Source: Pseudoflavonifractor sp. An44
GTDB taxonomy: Bacteria > Bacillota > Clostridia > Oscillospirales > Oscillospiraceae
DNA length: 64,000 nucleotides
Assembly: GCF_002161675.1 (NCBI RefSeq)
Contig: NZ_NFIH01000002.1
Coordinates: forward strand, 124,001 to 188,000
Direction of reading: 5' to 3'
Positions 53,521-60,839 of this stretch are shown piece after piece (position 1 is the stretch's first letter; each line of letters opens with the position of its first letter). The notes under the pieces were generated by a model. It did no database searches. It saw only the letters and a program-made list of their open reading frames with translations, and was not told where the DNA came from. The position numbers and the translations under genes are program-made.

Positions 53521-53756
53521 TGACTGGCTGGGAGGGCCAGGAGGGCGATGAGGATATGTGCGGCAGCTGCCACGGGTGTGACGAGGATATGCTTCCCATT
53601 CCGGCAGAGGCCTTTGCGGATGCAGGCATTCTCTTTGACAATCTCCGGGTGCTCAGCGTAGACGGCGCTGTTCTGGTGGTGCCTCAGGATGACGCTGAAA
53701 GTTGGGAAAAAGTACTGAGCCAACTGGAGCGCAACAAGCAGAACCACTCCAAGTAA
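53517..53756 (+). CDS. Small acidic ICE protein with AbrB-like segment, 79 aa
   Basis: After a cysteine-rich stretch (CGSCHGCDED), the part LPIPAEAFADAGILFDNLRV followed by SVDGAVLVVP fits the swapped-hairpin AbrB/MazE fold of small DNA-binding proteins. The tail ESWEKVLSQLERNKQN is helical. It overlaps the previous gene (ATGA). A transition-type regulator of the ICE is plausible, not shown. Confidence 0.5.
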   Translation: MMTGWEGQEGDEDMCGSCHGCDEDMLPIPAEAFADAGILFDNLRVLSVDGAVLVVPQDDAESWEKVLSQLERNKQNHSK

Positions 53757-53867
53757 GCACGACATGGTTCACCTGAGTCCTTTTTTCAGCGGGCCTCCAC
53801 CCCCTGATGTTCCAGCGCATCATCCGGGCCCAAATACACACTATATTTTTGTAACTGGAGGTAATCT

Positions 53868-54215
53868 ATGCGTAAATGGAACTACAAACGCTTTGCTCTC
53901 TTACTGGTGGTGGCGCTGGCCATGACCTCCCTGATGGCAGGCACAGCCCTGGCCGCTGGCAGCGGAGATGTAGCTGGAGCCGTAGAGAGCACCTGGACCA
54001 CCGCATCCACCCAAATCAAGACTGTGGTCAACAACGTGGTCTTCCCTGCCATTGATCTGATCCTCGCCGTGTTTTTCTTTGTCAAAGTGGGTACCGCCTA
54101 CTTTGATTATCGGAAGACCGGGCAGTTCGAGTGGACGCCCCCCGCCATTTTGTTTGCCTGTCTGGTGTTTACCCTCACCGCCCCCCTGTACATCTGGGGT
54201 ATCGTTGGCATCTAA
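53868..54215 (+). CDS. VirB2-like conjugation pilin (DUF3852)
   Basis: A protein of 115 residues. A signal peptide (~1-29, ending AGTALAAG) precedes a short loop. Two membrane segments follow (VVFPAIDLILAVFFFVKVG and ILFACLVFTLTAPLYIWGIV), separated by FDYRKTGQFEWTPP, the DUF3852 hallmark. It is the size and layout of VirB2/TrbC pilins and heads the type IV secretion part of the operon. GGAGG precedes the ATG. A structured leader follows. Confidence 0.82.
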   Translation: MRKWNYKRFALLLVVALAMTSLMAGTALAAGSGDVAGAVESTWTTASTQIKTVVNNVVFPAIDLILAVFFFVKVGTAYFDYRKTGQFEWTPPAILFACLVFTLTAPLYIWGIVGI

Positions 54216-54239
54216 CACCCAGCAAACCATGTCATTGAT

Positions 54240-54296
54240 TGACACAAAAGGCCGTACCAGCTGCGGGGTCTTTGTGTCATGCGGTTGGTACGGCCT
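54240..54296 (+). promoter_or_regulatory. Interleaved inverted repeats before the VirB6-like gene
   Basis: TGACACAAA (54240-54248) pairs with TTTGTGTCA (54271-54279). AGGCCGTACCA (54249-54259) pairs with TGGTACGGCCT (54286-54296). Both are exact and in a-b-a'-b' order, so they form either a pseudoknot or two exclusive hairpins. The element ends 27 bases before the TTG start. Confidence 0.75.
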
Positions 54297-54322
54297 CAAC
54301 CCGAAAAGAGGTGAACCAACCA

Positions 54323-55222
54323 TTGTTTATTTGGGATTTTGTAGCTGATACTGTCCTGAGCCAGATCATTGATTGGATCTACAGTCAGATCATGGGCTTT
54401 CTGGGCAACTTCTTTGCCGAGATGGGCAACATGGGCGTGGAGCTGTTCACCATGAACTGGGTACAGAGTATTGTCCTGTTTTTCTCCTATCTGGCCTGGG
54501 CGCTCTATGGCACAGGCCTTGTGGTGGCCTGTTTTGAATGCGGCATTGAGTATTCCTCCGGCAGAGGAAACCTGAAAGAGACCGCCCTCAATGCCATAAA
54601 GGGCTTTATGGCAGTCGGTCTCTTCACGGTGGTACCCGTGCGGCTCTATGAACTCTCTGTCACGTTGCAGGGCAGTCTCACCGCCGGAATCACTGGATAC
54701 GGAACCTCCATTGGCCAAGTGGCCACGGAGATCATCGACACTCTCGGTGATGTGGAGTCCCTGACCGAAATGACATCCGGCTCCTACTTCGGCTTTGCTT
54801 CCATCACCAGCCCCATCATGCTCCTGTTCTGCATCATTCTTATGGCCTATGCCGTCATTAAGGTGTTTTTTGCAAACCTGAAGCGAGGCGGTATCCTGCT
54901 CATCCAAATCGCCGTGGGCAGCCTGTATATGTTCAGCGTCCCCCGCGGCTATACCGACGGCTTCATCCAATGGTGCAAGCAGATCATTGGACTCTGCCTC
55001 ACCGCCTTCCTGCAAGCTACCATCCTCATTGCAGGATTGATGGTATTCAAAGAAAATGCCCTTCTGGGTCTGGGACTGATGTTGTCCGCAGGGGAAATCC
55101 CACGCATCGCCGGAACCTTCGGCCTGGACACCACAACCAGAGCCAACATCATGTCTGCGGTCTATACAGCCCAGGCTGCGGTCAATACCACCAGGACGGT
55201 GGTCCAGGCGGTGGCCAAATGA
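54323..55222 (+). CDS. VirB6/TrbL-like conjugation membrane protein
   Basis: A protein of 299 residues with about six membrane segments (near 10-30, 45-70, 90-110, 170-190, 205-220, 232-255). The layout is that of the inner-membrane channel component of type IV secretion. TTG 54323 is chosen because AGAGGTG lies nine bases upstream; the open frame extends back to 54239 through the leader repeats, which is not likely to be translated. The C-terminal part (RANIMSAVYTAQAAVNTTRT) is helical. It is followed by a terminator and then the opposing gene cluster. Confidence 0.78.
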   Translation: MFIWDFVADTVLSQIIDWIYSQIMGFLGNFFAEMGNMGVELFTMNWVQSIVLFFSYLAWALYGTGLVVACFECGIEYSSGRGNLKETALNAIKGFMAVGLFTVVPVRLYELSVTLQGSLTAGITGYGTSIGQVATEIIDTLGDVESLTEMTSGSYFGFASITSPIMLLFCIILMAYAVIKVFFANLKRGGILLIQIAVGSLYMFSVPRGYTDGFIQWCKQIIGLCLTAFLQATILIAGLMVFKENALLGLGLMLSAGEIPRIAGTFGLDTTTRANIMSAVYTAQAAVNTTRTVVQAVAK

Positions 55223-55261
55223 CATAGAGCTGTGGCATCCGCTTTACACAAAGCACAAAAC

Positions 55262-55302
55262 AAAAATCGTCCTACACCCTAAAAAAGTGCAGGACGATTT
55301 TT
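55262..55302. terminator. Bidirectional terminator
   Basis: AAAAATCGTCCTACAC (55262-55277) pairs with GTGCAGGACGATTTTT (55287-55302), one mismatch. It separates the plus-strand transfer operon from the minus-strand membrane-protein cluster. Confidence 0.9.
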
Positions 55303-55345
55303 GAAACAATACATTTAGATCTGTCAACTCAGACGTACTGGTGTT

Positions 55346-55615
55346 TCACGATTGTGCCTTTTTCTTTTGGTATCTAATCATTTTGAGACATCCACTACCA
55401 AGCCAAGCGGCAACCCAAACCAGCGTCATCGCCAGAGAGAAACCTCGGACGAAAAAGAGAGATGGAACACAAAGTATTCCTATTGCCAAGCAAAACACAA
55501 TGCCGGACTTCGTTATTCTTTTCTCTTTCCAACCATTCCAGTATAGAATCGCTGCGCTCACTGCGCATGTCACGACTAACCCAAGAATATCCCACCAAAG
55601 TTTTCCGTCCATCAT
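55346..55615 (-). CDS. Small membrane protein, island gene 6
   Basis: A protein of 89 residues with three hydrophobic stretches (LWWDILGLVVTCAVSAAILYW, GIVFCLAIGILCVPSLFF and LAMTLVWVAAWLG, quoted in part) and a basic end (MIRYQKKKAQS). The start overlaps the stop of the upstream island gene by 4 bp (ATGA). No family recognised. It is the last gene of a six-gene run of small membrane proteins on the strand opposite to the conjugation genes. Confidence 0.6.
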   Translation of the reverse strand: MMDGKLWWDILGLVVTCAVSAAILYWNGWKEKRITKSGIVFCLAIGILCVPSLFFVRGFSLAMTLVWVAAWLGSGCLKMIRYQKKKAQS

Positions 55616-56097
55616 CGTTTCCTTCCCCTGACAATCTCCACGAGGTTGAGTACCAGGATAACCAGTACGAGCACCATCGTGCCATTCCAGCGGGACATGT
55701 CTCCTCCTTGCAACACCACGGCCAAATACAGGATACAGGTCAACCCCATAATCAGCACCATTACCCACGAGTAACGGCGCATAGTCCGCTCATAGCGAGA
55801 TATGGATTCTTCATAGGACATGTCCAGAGCATGCTCGTAGTCCTCCTGGGTATTCAGAGATTTTCCGTCCACAAAAAACTCTACCTTTTCGCTGGGCCAA
55901 ACTACAAAGTGACAGGTCTTTCCCCACAGCTCCAGAGTTTCATCCAGCCCTCCCCGAATAGCCTGAAAGCTTTTACGGTAGACAGTTTTTTCAAATTTAT
56001 CGTCTACCCATAAGACATACTTGTTATTCATCACTTGACAGAGGATTACGTGAGACACTCCATCCACAGTGGCGTTCCAGTTATGTTCTTTTGTCAT
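55612..56097 (-). CDS. Membrane protein with FAIM-like soluble domain, island gene 5
   Basis: A protein of 161 residues. The first ~105 residues form a beta-type domain with the repeated pattern W-x-VDG-x-H and FFVDGKSLNTQEDY, which resembles the FAIM1-type beta-sandwich. Two membrane segments follow (VMVLIMGLTCILYLAVVL and MVLVLVILVLNLVEIV). ATG 56097 has GTGAGG upstream. The orientation would place the soluble domain in the cytoplasm. It is the only island protein with a sizeable soluble part. The FAIM resemblance is by eye only. Confidence 0.6.
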   Translation of the reverse strand: MTKEHNWNATVDGVSHVILCQVMNNKYVLWVDDKFEKTVYRKSFQAIRGGLDETLELWGKTCHFVVWPSEKVEFFVDGKSLNTQEDYEHALDMSYEESISRYERTMRRYSWVMVLIMGLTCILYLAVVLQGGDMSRWNGTMVLVLVILVLNLVEIVRGRKR

Positions 56098-56389
56098 TTG
56101 TTTCCTCACTCCCGTTATCCGCCCGCTTTGCAAAGTAGAGCTTTCTCAACTTCAGCACAGTTCCCACCAGGAAAAATAGGCCCAGCAAAGAAAAAATGAC
56201 CGAAGCCACCGGCTCATTAGAACTCAGACCAAGTGCCAAATAAAATATCAAGGCAATCACAGCCCCGAAAAATAGGACCACCAATGCAATGAGCGGATAG
56301 CGAATCCAACGGCTCAGTTTCTTATTCCCGCTGGTCTCTATGACCCCATCCACAATCAACTCCAAGAACAACTCAAAAAGAATATCCAT
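56081..56389 (-). CDS. Small membrane protein, island gene 4
   Basis: A protein of 102 residues: an N-terminal amphipathic segment (MDILFELFLELIVDGVIE), then KKLSRWIRYPLIALVVLFFG and a second membrane helix (IFSLLGLFFLVGTVLKL). The phrase SRWIRYPL is shared with island gene 3, so the two are paralogs. GGGAGTGAGA precedes the ATG. No function known. Its end overlaps the start of gene 5. Confidence 0.65.
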   Translation of the reverse strand: MDILFELFLELIVDGVIETSGNKKLSRWIRYPLIALVVLFFGAVIALIFYLALGLSSNEPVASVIFSLLGLFFLVGTVLKLRKLYFAKRADNGSEETNDKRT

Positions 56390-56473
56390 TCTCTCACTCC
56401 CTCTGTCTACTAAAGCACATCCATGGGTAGACGCATCAGCAATTCTGATTTATATAGGAGCATGTATGCACCC

Positions 56474-56743
56474 TTATTCTTTCATGCGCAGCAGGTTTCG
56501 AATATACGCCACAGCCCCTGCCAGCACGAAAAGAGCAAACAGCCACAGCATCACAGAGGCAAACAATTCCTCAGTGTATAGGGCAACAGCAAAATAAACC
56601 GCCATAGCAATTCCAGACACGAACATCATGCATATCAAGGCGACCAATGGGTAACGAATCCAGCGGCTAACACCCTTGTTCGCACTGAGTTGCACTAAGA
56701 CAGCCCCTACCATCCCCAAAATGAATACTAAAACAATTTCCAT
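56474..56743 (-). CDS. Small membrane protein, island gene 3
   Basis: A protein of 89 residues, paralog of island gene 4 (NKGVSRWIRYPLVALICMMF). Three hydrophobic segments are present, including an N-terminal one (MEIVLVFILGMVGAVLVQL). ATG 56743 has GGAGGG seven bases upstream. No enzyme motif or conserved polar site is visible. It is separated by 84 bases from gene 4. Confidence 0.65.
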   Translation of the reverse strand: MEIVLVFILGMVGAVLVQLSANKGVSRWIRYPLVALICMMFVSGIAMAVYFAVALYTEELFASVMLWLFALFVLAGAVAYIRNLLRMKE

Positions 56744-56766
56744 GTTCGCCCTCCATTTATTCGGGC

Positions 56767-56967
56767 TCAAATGAAATCCAGCAGCGAACGGACATACTTC
56801 CGCAGCTCACGACTGGAAACGGCACAGATAATCACCAGCAAGAGTCCCACAAGAAAAACCCATAAGCCGGTATCTGGGCCAGCACCGGTATATAGCCCGA
56901 CACCCATGAGTAGTACACCCAAAACAGCAATTCCCTTCATCAAATACTTACCTATTGTCTTGGTCAT
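56767..56967 (-). CDS. Small membrane protein, island gene 2
   Basis: A protein of 66 residues with two membrane helices (GIAVLGVLLMGVGLYTG and GLWVFLVGLLLVIICAV) and a basic C-terminal stretch (SRELRKYVRSLL). ATG 56967 follows GGAGAG. Nothing identifies a function. Confidence 0.6.
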   Translation of the reverse strand: MTKTIGKYLMKGIAVLGVLLMGVGLYTGAGPDTGLWVFLVGLLLVIICAVSSRELRKYVRSLLDFI

Positions 56968-56991
56968 GTGCTTCACTCTCCACATTGTGAC

Positions 56992-57150
56992 TTATTCTTT
57001 CTTATCTTTCGATACAAAAGCTACTATCAGGTGTACGATTTCTACACACAGCCAAGCAATACCCGTAAGGACACTCACGCCATAAAAATGAACCAGCGAC
57101 ACCAGCAACCACGTAATGGCTAACACCAAATAACTCTTGTTGGGCTTCAT
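56992..57150 (-). CDS. Small membrane protein, island gene 1
   Basis: A protein of 52 residues (MKPNKSYLVLAITWLLVSLV at the start, ending VAFVSKDKKE) with two hydrophobic stretches and a charged tail. GGGGGAG precedes the ATG by about seven bases. It is the first gene after the island promoter. Its short length makes it easy to miss; the strong site and the in-line arrangement with the other island genes support it. Confidence 0.62.
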   Translation of the reverse strand: MKPNKSYLVLAITWLLVSLVHFYGVSVLTGIAWLCVEIVHLIVAFVSKDKKE

Positions 57151-57179
57151 CTGCTGCTCCCCCCTGTTTCACTCTCATC

Positions 57180-57208
57180 ATTCTACCACAACCATCCGTC
57201 TCTGTCAC
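57180..57208 (-). promoter_or_regulatory. Promoter of the minus-strand island
   Basis: On the minus strand GTGACA (57208-57203), 17-base spacer, TAGAAT (57185-57180), about 30 bases before island gene 1. The rest of 57209-57373 shows no gene. Confidence 0.6.
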
Positions 57209-57373
57209 GAGTAACTGCCAGAGATATGCCTGAACTGCCTCTATACATATGATGTGGGGACAGTCTCGTTGCTTCTGCTTGGTTGATGCCCTGTTTCTTT
57301 GTTGGTATCTATGAATAGCTTTCCCTGCTCAGTTCCAGTATGCTTTGCTTGCAAAATCACAGGAGTACGTCCC

Positions 57374-57709
57374 ATGGGAGATAAGAAAAATCTCTGCGCC
57401 ATGATTCCCATAGAGCTGCACGCCAAGGTCATGGCAGAGAAAGAGCAGCTTGCACTGGGAACCCTGGCCGAATGTGTAGAAATGATCCTCACCCAACACT
57501 TTGAAGGAGGTAACGTCACCATGGCAGCAACCAAAACCCTGGCCTTTCAAATTCCCGAGGAACTGGACCGGCGGCTGAAGAACTTCATCGCCACTGAAAA
57601 GAAACGTGGCAGAAAAATCAGCCAGAAGGAGTTCGTCATCGGGCTCATCGAGCAGGCACTGGCTGAGTACGAGACACAAATCCTGACCCAACCTACAACC
57701 GAAGCATAA
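57374..57709 (+). CDS. Tandem ribbon-helix-helix-like protein, 111 aa
   Basis: Two segments each look like a ribbon-helix-helix unit. The first is KKNLCAMIPIELHAKVMAEK (about 4-23) with a following helix; the second is TKTLAFQIPEELDRRLKNFI (~57-76) with QKEFVIGLIEQALAEYE. Together they form a single-chain pair. AGGAG precedes ATG 57374. It is probably a DNA-binding autoregulator of the second half of the transfer operon, ahead of the terminator at 57722. Confidence 0.7.
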   Translation: MGDKKNLCAMIPIELHAKVMAEKEQLALGTLAECVEMILTQHFEGGNVTMAATKTLAFQIPEELDRRLKNFIATEKKRGRKISQKEFVIGLIEQALAEYETQILTQPTTEA

Positions 57710-57721
57710 TCCACTGAACTG

Positions 57722-57750
57722 GCCGCTGGGGAAACCCGGCGGCTTTTCTC
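57722..57750 (+). terminator. Terminator/attenuator before the PrgI gene
   Basis: GCCGCTGGG-GAAA-CCCGGCGGC, then TTTTCTC. It lies immediately before the GGAGG of the next gene, so it may be an attenuation point and not a full stop. Confidence 0.8.
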
Positions 57751-57766
57751 TTGGAGGTGAATCAAT

Positions 57767-58024
57767 CTGTACATCTATCCCGATAACCTGACCGCCAAAG
57801 CAACCCTGTGGCTCTGGGAACTCCGGGACGTGAGCGTCATCGGTGTGGGCCTTCTGCTCTCTGTCCTGGCGCTCACCCAGACCGGCATCTTCGTCCCACT
57901 GGTGCTGACGGCAGTCTATACCTTCCTCAGCATCCGATTTGATGGCACCAGCATTCTGGACTTCATCCGGTATGCGGTGGCCTTTCTGTTTACCAAACGG
58001 CAATTCTACGAATGGAGACTGTAG
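57767..58024 (+). CDS. PrgI/VirB3-like conjugation protein
   Basis: A protein of 85 residues if a CTG at 57767 is used, nine bases after GGAGG. The frame opens only two codons earlier, and the YIYPDNLTAKATLWLWELRD stretch is the usual N-terminus of PrgI-family proteins. A later GTG at 57830 would drop this conserved part and has no site. Two membrane helices follow (VSVIGVGLLLSVLALTQTG and FVPLVLTAVYTFLSI). It sits directly before the VirB4 genes, as VirB3 does in other systems. Confidence 0.75.
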   Translation: MYIYPDNLTAKATLWLWELRDVSVIGVGLLLSVLALTQTGIFVPLVLTAVYTFLSIRFDGTSILDFIRYAVAFLFTKRQFYEWRL

Positions 58025-58025
58025 T

Positions 58026-58415
58026 ATGAATCATCATAATACCCCCCTCTCCCCTGCCAACCACACTCTGATTCCCTGGACCTATGAAGAAGTCCAGCGA
58101 TCCGCATCCCTGAAACTCTGGTGGAGCCGAAAGCGCAAGCGTTGGGAATGCGACAACGTCTACTTCTGGCAGGACCCCAAGACCAATTGGAGCTGCCGCA
58201 GTAAAAGCGGCAAGCATTACTATGGATTTCGCAGTCTGCGGGCTCTGCTGAAAAGCTATGTGGCTGGCATGCTGGGTGAGAAATACGGCTGTTCCGGCAT
58301 CAAAAATGTCCGGGCAAACTATCACTTTACCCAGAATCCCAAGACATTGGTCTGTCACGTCACCCTGTGCTGCACCTACCTGGTCCCGCCACACGTTACG
58401 GAGGAATTCGAATGA
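58026..58415 (+). CDS. Basic ICE protein, 129 aa, unknown
   Basis: A soluble basic protein with a tryptophan- and lysine-rich core (LKLWWSRKRKRWECDNVYFW) and several cysteines toward the end (LVCHVTLCCTYLV). No known domain. ATG 58026 follows GGAGACTG and overlaps the region just after the PrgI stop. It ends 4 bp into the next gene. Its place between VirB3- and VirB4-like genes suggests a role in transfer. Confidence 0.55.
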   Translation: MNHHNTPLSPANHTLIPWTYEEVQRSASLKLWWSRKRKRWECDNVYFWQDPKTNWSCRSKSGKHYYGFRSLRALLKSYVAGMLGEKYGCSGIKNVRANYHFTQNPKTLVCHVTLCCTYLVPPHVTEEFE

Positions 58416-58993
58416 GCAGAAAGAAAAAAGAAAAGTCAGCCCAGTCCACCCAGCAGCTGATGGGCATTGACAGTCTCAAGGATTACTGTATCTCCACCCA
58501 CATGGGGGATCTGGTGTTCTTCATCATCAAGCCCACCAACATCAGCGTCCTGCCAGACACCAGCATCACCGCAAGGATCTATGCTCTGCTCCATGTGATG
58601 AAAGGGCTGGCCGAGGTGGAAATGCTGGCGCTCAACTCCAAGGAGTCCTTTGAGTACAACAAAAACTTCTACCAGGAGCGCATGGAGCAGGAGGAGCTTC
58701 CCGCCATTGGCAAGCTTCTGGCCCAAGACAGCCAGCACCTAGATCGCATCCAGGTGTTGATGGCCTCCAGCCGGGAGTTTTATATCGTCGTTCGGCTGCG
58801 GGAAGATCAAGGCTCAGATGTCTTCCCATATCTCTCCCGCATCGAGCAGAGCATCAACGACAACGGCTTCACCACCCGCCGGGCCACCCAGCAGGATCTC
58901 AAGCGGATGCTTGGTGTCTACTTCGAGCAAAACGTGACCACAGAAGACTTCGAGGACTTCGACGGGGACCGCTGGGTCACGACCGAAGAATAA
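58412..58993 (+). CDS. VirB4 N-terminal-type subunit (TraC-like), 193 aa
   Basis: After a basic start (SRKKKEKSAQSTQQL), the pattern DSLKDYCISTHMGDLVFFII, then ITARIYALLHVMKGLAEVEM and FYIVVRLREDQGSD looks like the N-terminal domain of VirB4-family ATPases without the motor part. In this ICE type the VirB4 is split: this gene carries the N-domain and the next the ATPase. ATGA overlap with the gene before. Confidence 0.65.
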   Translation: MSRKKKEKSAQSTQQLMGIDSLKDYCISTHMGDLVFFIIKPTNISVLPDTSITARIYALLHVMKGLAEVEMLALNSKESFEYNKNFYQERMEQEELPAIGKLLAQDSQHLDRIQVLMASSREFYIVVRLREDQGSDVFPYLSRIEQSINDNGFTTRRATQQDLKRMLGVYFEQNVTTEDFEDFDGDRWVTTEE

Positions 58994-59006
58994 GGAGGTA
59001 TCTACC

Positions 59007-60839
59007 TTGGCAAGAAAATCGAAAAAGTCCGCTGCCCAGATGGGCGAGGAGTCCAACACCAAATCCTTTCTGAACATGATCGCCCCCTCTTTGGTCAGTT
59101 TCCTGCCTGACCACTTCATCTGTGGCAACACCTACCGTTGTGTCTGGGCACTCCGGGAATATCCCACCAGCACCGATGAGCAGGCCATTCTCCGTCATCT
59201 GGGCAAGAAGGACGGCATCACTCTGCACATCTATACCAGGCAGGTCACTGCCGCCGAAGAAAAACGCATCATCCAGAATGCCACCAATAAGAACCGACTG
59301 AGCAGCTCCAACACCAGCAATCTGCAGGAGACCATCACTGCAGAGAGCAACCTGCAGGATGTGGCCACCCTGGTGGCTTCTATGCACCGCAACCGTGAAC
59401 CTCTCCTCCACTGTGCCGTGTACCTGGAGTTGGTGGCCCCAGATTACAATGCACTCAAACTGCTCCAGACCGATGTACTCACCGAGCTGGTTCGAAGCAA
59501 GCTGAACGTGGACAAGCTCCTGCTCCGTCAGCAGCAGGGCTTCCGCTGTGTGGGTCCCAGTGGGTACAACGTCTTTGGAGTCCAGTTCGAACGGGTGCTG
59601 CCAGCCAGTTCCGTGGCCAACCTGTACCCGTTCAACTACTCCGGCAAGCTGGACCCCAAGGGCTTCTACATCGGCAAAGACAAATACGGCAGCAACATTC
59701 TGGTGGACTTCGATCAGCGAGACGAAGACAAAACCTCCGCCAACATCCTGATCCTGAGCAACTCCGGCCAGGGCAAGTCCTATCTCATGAAGCTGCTCAT
59801 TCTCAATCTGCTGGAGTCTGGCAAATCTGTCATCTCCCTGGATGCCGAACATGAGCAACAGGAGATGTGCGAGGCGGTGGGTGGTTGTTTTGCCGACCTC
59901 ATGGCCGGACACTACCTCATCAATGTCCTGGAACCCAAGTGCTGGGACAACAGCGGAGACCCCAATGCCGACGATGCGCCGGAGCCCTTCCACAAAAACA
60001 CGTTGCTGGCCCAACACATTTCCTTCCTGAAAGACTTCTTCCGAGCCTACAAGGATTTCAGCGATGCCCACATCGACACCATCGAAATCATGCTCTCCAA
60101 GCTGTACCAGAAGTTCGGCATCACCGAGGACACCAACTTTACGCAGATGCACCCGGAAGACTACCCCATCCTCTCCGACCTCTATGACCTGATGGAGGAG
60201 GAGTTTCACAACTATGATACCAGCCGCCATCCTCTCTACACCGAGAATCTTCTGCAGGAGGTGCTGCTGGGGCTGCACTCCATGTGCAAGGGCGCCGATG
60301 CCCAGTTCTTCAACGGACACACGAACATTACCTCCAGCCGCTTCCTGGTCTTCGGTGTGAAGGGGATGCTCAGTGCAGCGAGAAATGTCCGCAATGCCAT
60401 GCTCTTCAATGTGCTGTCCTATATGTCTGACAAGCTCCTCACCGAGGGAAATACCGTGGCCGCCCTGGACGAGCTGTATATCTGGCTGTCCAATCCCACT
60501 GCCATCGAGTACATCCGCAACTGTCTCAAGCGGGTGCGCAAAAAGGAGTCCGCCATGCTACTGGCCAGTCAGAACCTGGAGGACTTCGACCAAGAGGGCA
60601 TCCGGGAGATGACCAAGCCCTTGTTCAGCATCCCGCCCCATCAGTTTCTCTTCAACGCAGGCTCCATCGACAAGCGCTCCTACATGGATATGCTCCAACT
60701 GGAGGAAGCCGAGTACAATCTCATCAAGTTTCCCCAGCGGGGTGTCTGCCTGTACAAGTGCGGCAACGAGCGATACCTGTTGGAAGTCCATGCCCCGGCC
60801 TACAAGGAGAAGCTCTTTGGATCGGCAGGTGGTCGCTGA
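59007..60839 (+). CDS. VirB4-type conjugation ATPase
   Basis: A protein of 610 residues; TTG start with AAGGAGG upstream. Walker A is SNSGQGKSYL (~251-260), Walker B AALDELYIWLSN (~486-497), with the arginine-rich RNCLKRVRKKESAMLLASQN motif and a C-terminal GVCLYKCGNERYLLEVHAP strand set. It powers pilus assembly and DNA transfer at the membrane. Its stop overlaps the start of the NlpC/P60 gene. Confidence 0.93.
   Translation: MARKSKKSAAQMGEESNTKSFLNMIAPSLVSFLPDHFICGNTYRCVWALREYPTSTDEQAILRHLGKKDGITLHIYTRQVTAAEEKRIIQNATNKNRLSSSNTSNLQETITAESNLQDVATLVASMHRNREPLLHCAVYLELVAPDYNALKLLQTDVLTELVRSKLNVDKLLLRQQQGFRCVGPSGYNVFGVQFERVLPASSVANLYPFNYSGKLDPKGFYIGKDKYGSNILVDFDQRDEDKTSANILILSNSGQGKSYLMKLLILNLLESGKSVISLDAEHEQQEMCEAVGGCFADLMAGHYLINVLEPKCWDNSGDPNADDAPEPFHKNTLLAQHISFLKDFFRAYKDFSDAHIDTIEIMLSKLYQKFGITEDTNFTQMHPEDYPILSDLYDLMEEEFHNYDTSRHPLYTENLLQEVLLGLHSMCKGADAQFFNGHTNITSSRFLVFGVKGMLSAARNVRNAMLFNVLSYMSDKLLTEGNTVAALDELYIWLSNPTAIEYIRNCLKRVRKKESAMLLASQNLEDFDQEGIREMTKPLFSIPPHQFLFNAGSIDKRSYMDMLQLEEAEYNLIKFPQRGVCLYKCGNERYLLEVHAPAYKEKLFGSAGGR

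Noticed and set aside
54239-54322. N-terminal extension of the VirB6-like protein
   Set aside because: The open frame runs through the interleaved inverted repeats and has no RBS; the TTG at 54323 has one at proper distance.
58977-60320. Open frame antisense to the VirB4 ATPase
   Set aside because: Shadow of a firmly identified gene; no motif and no ribosome binding site.
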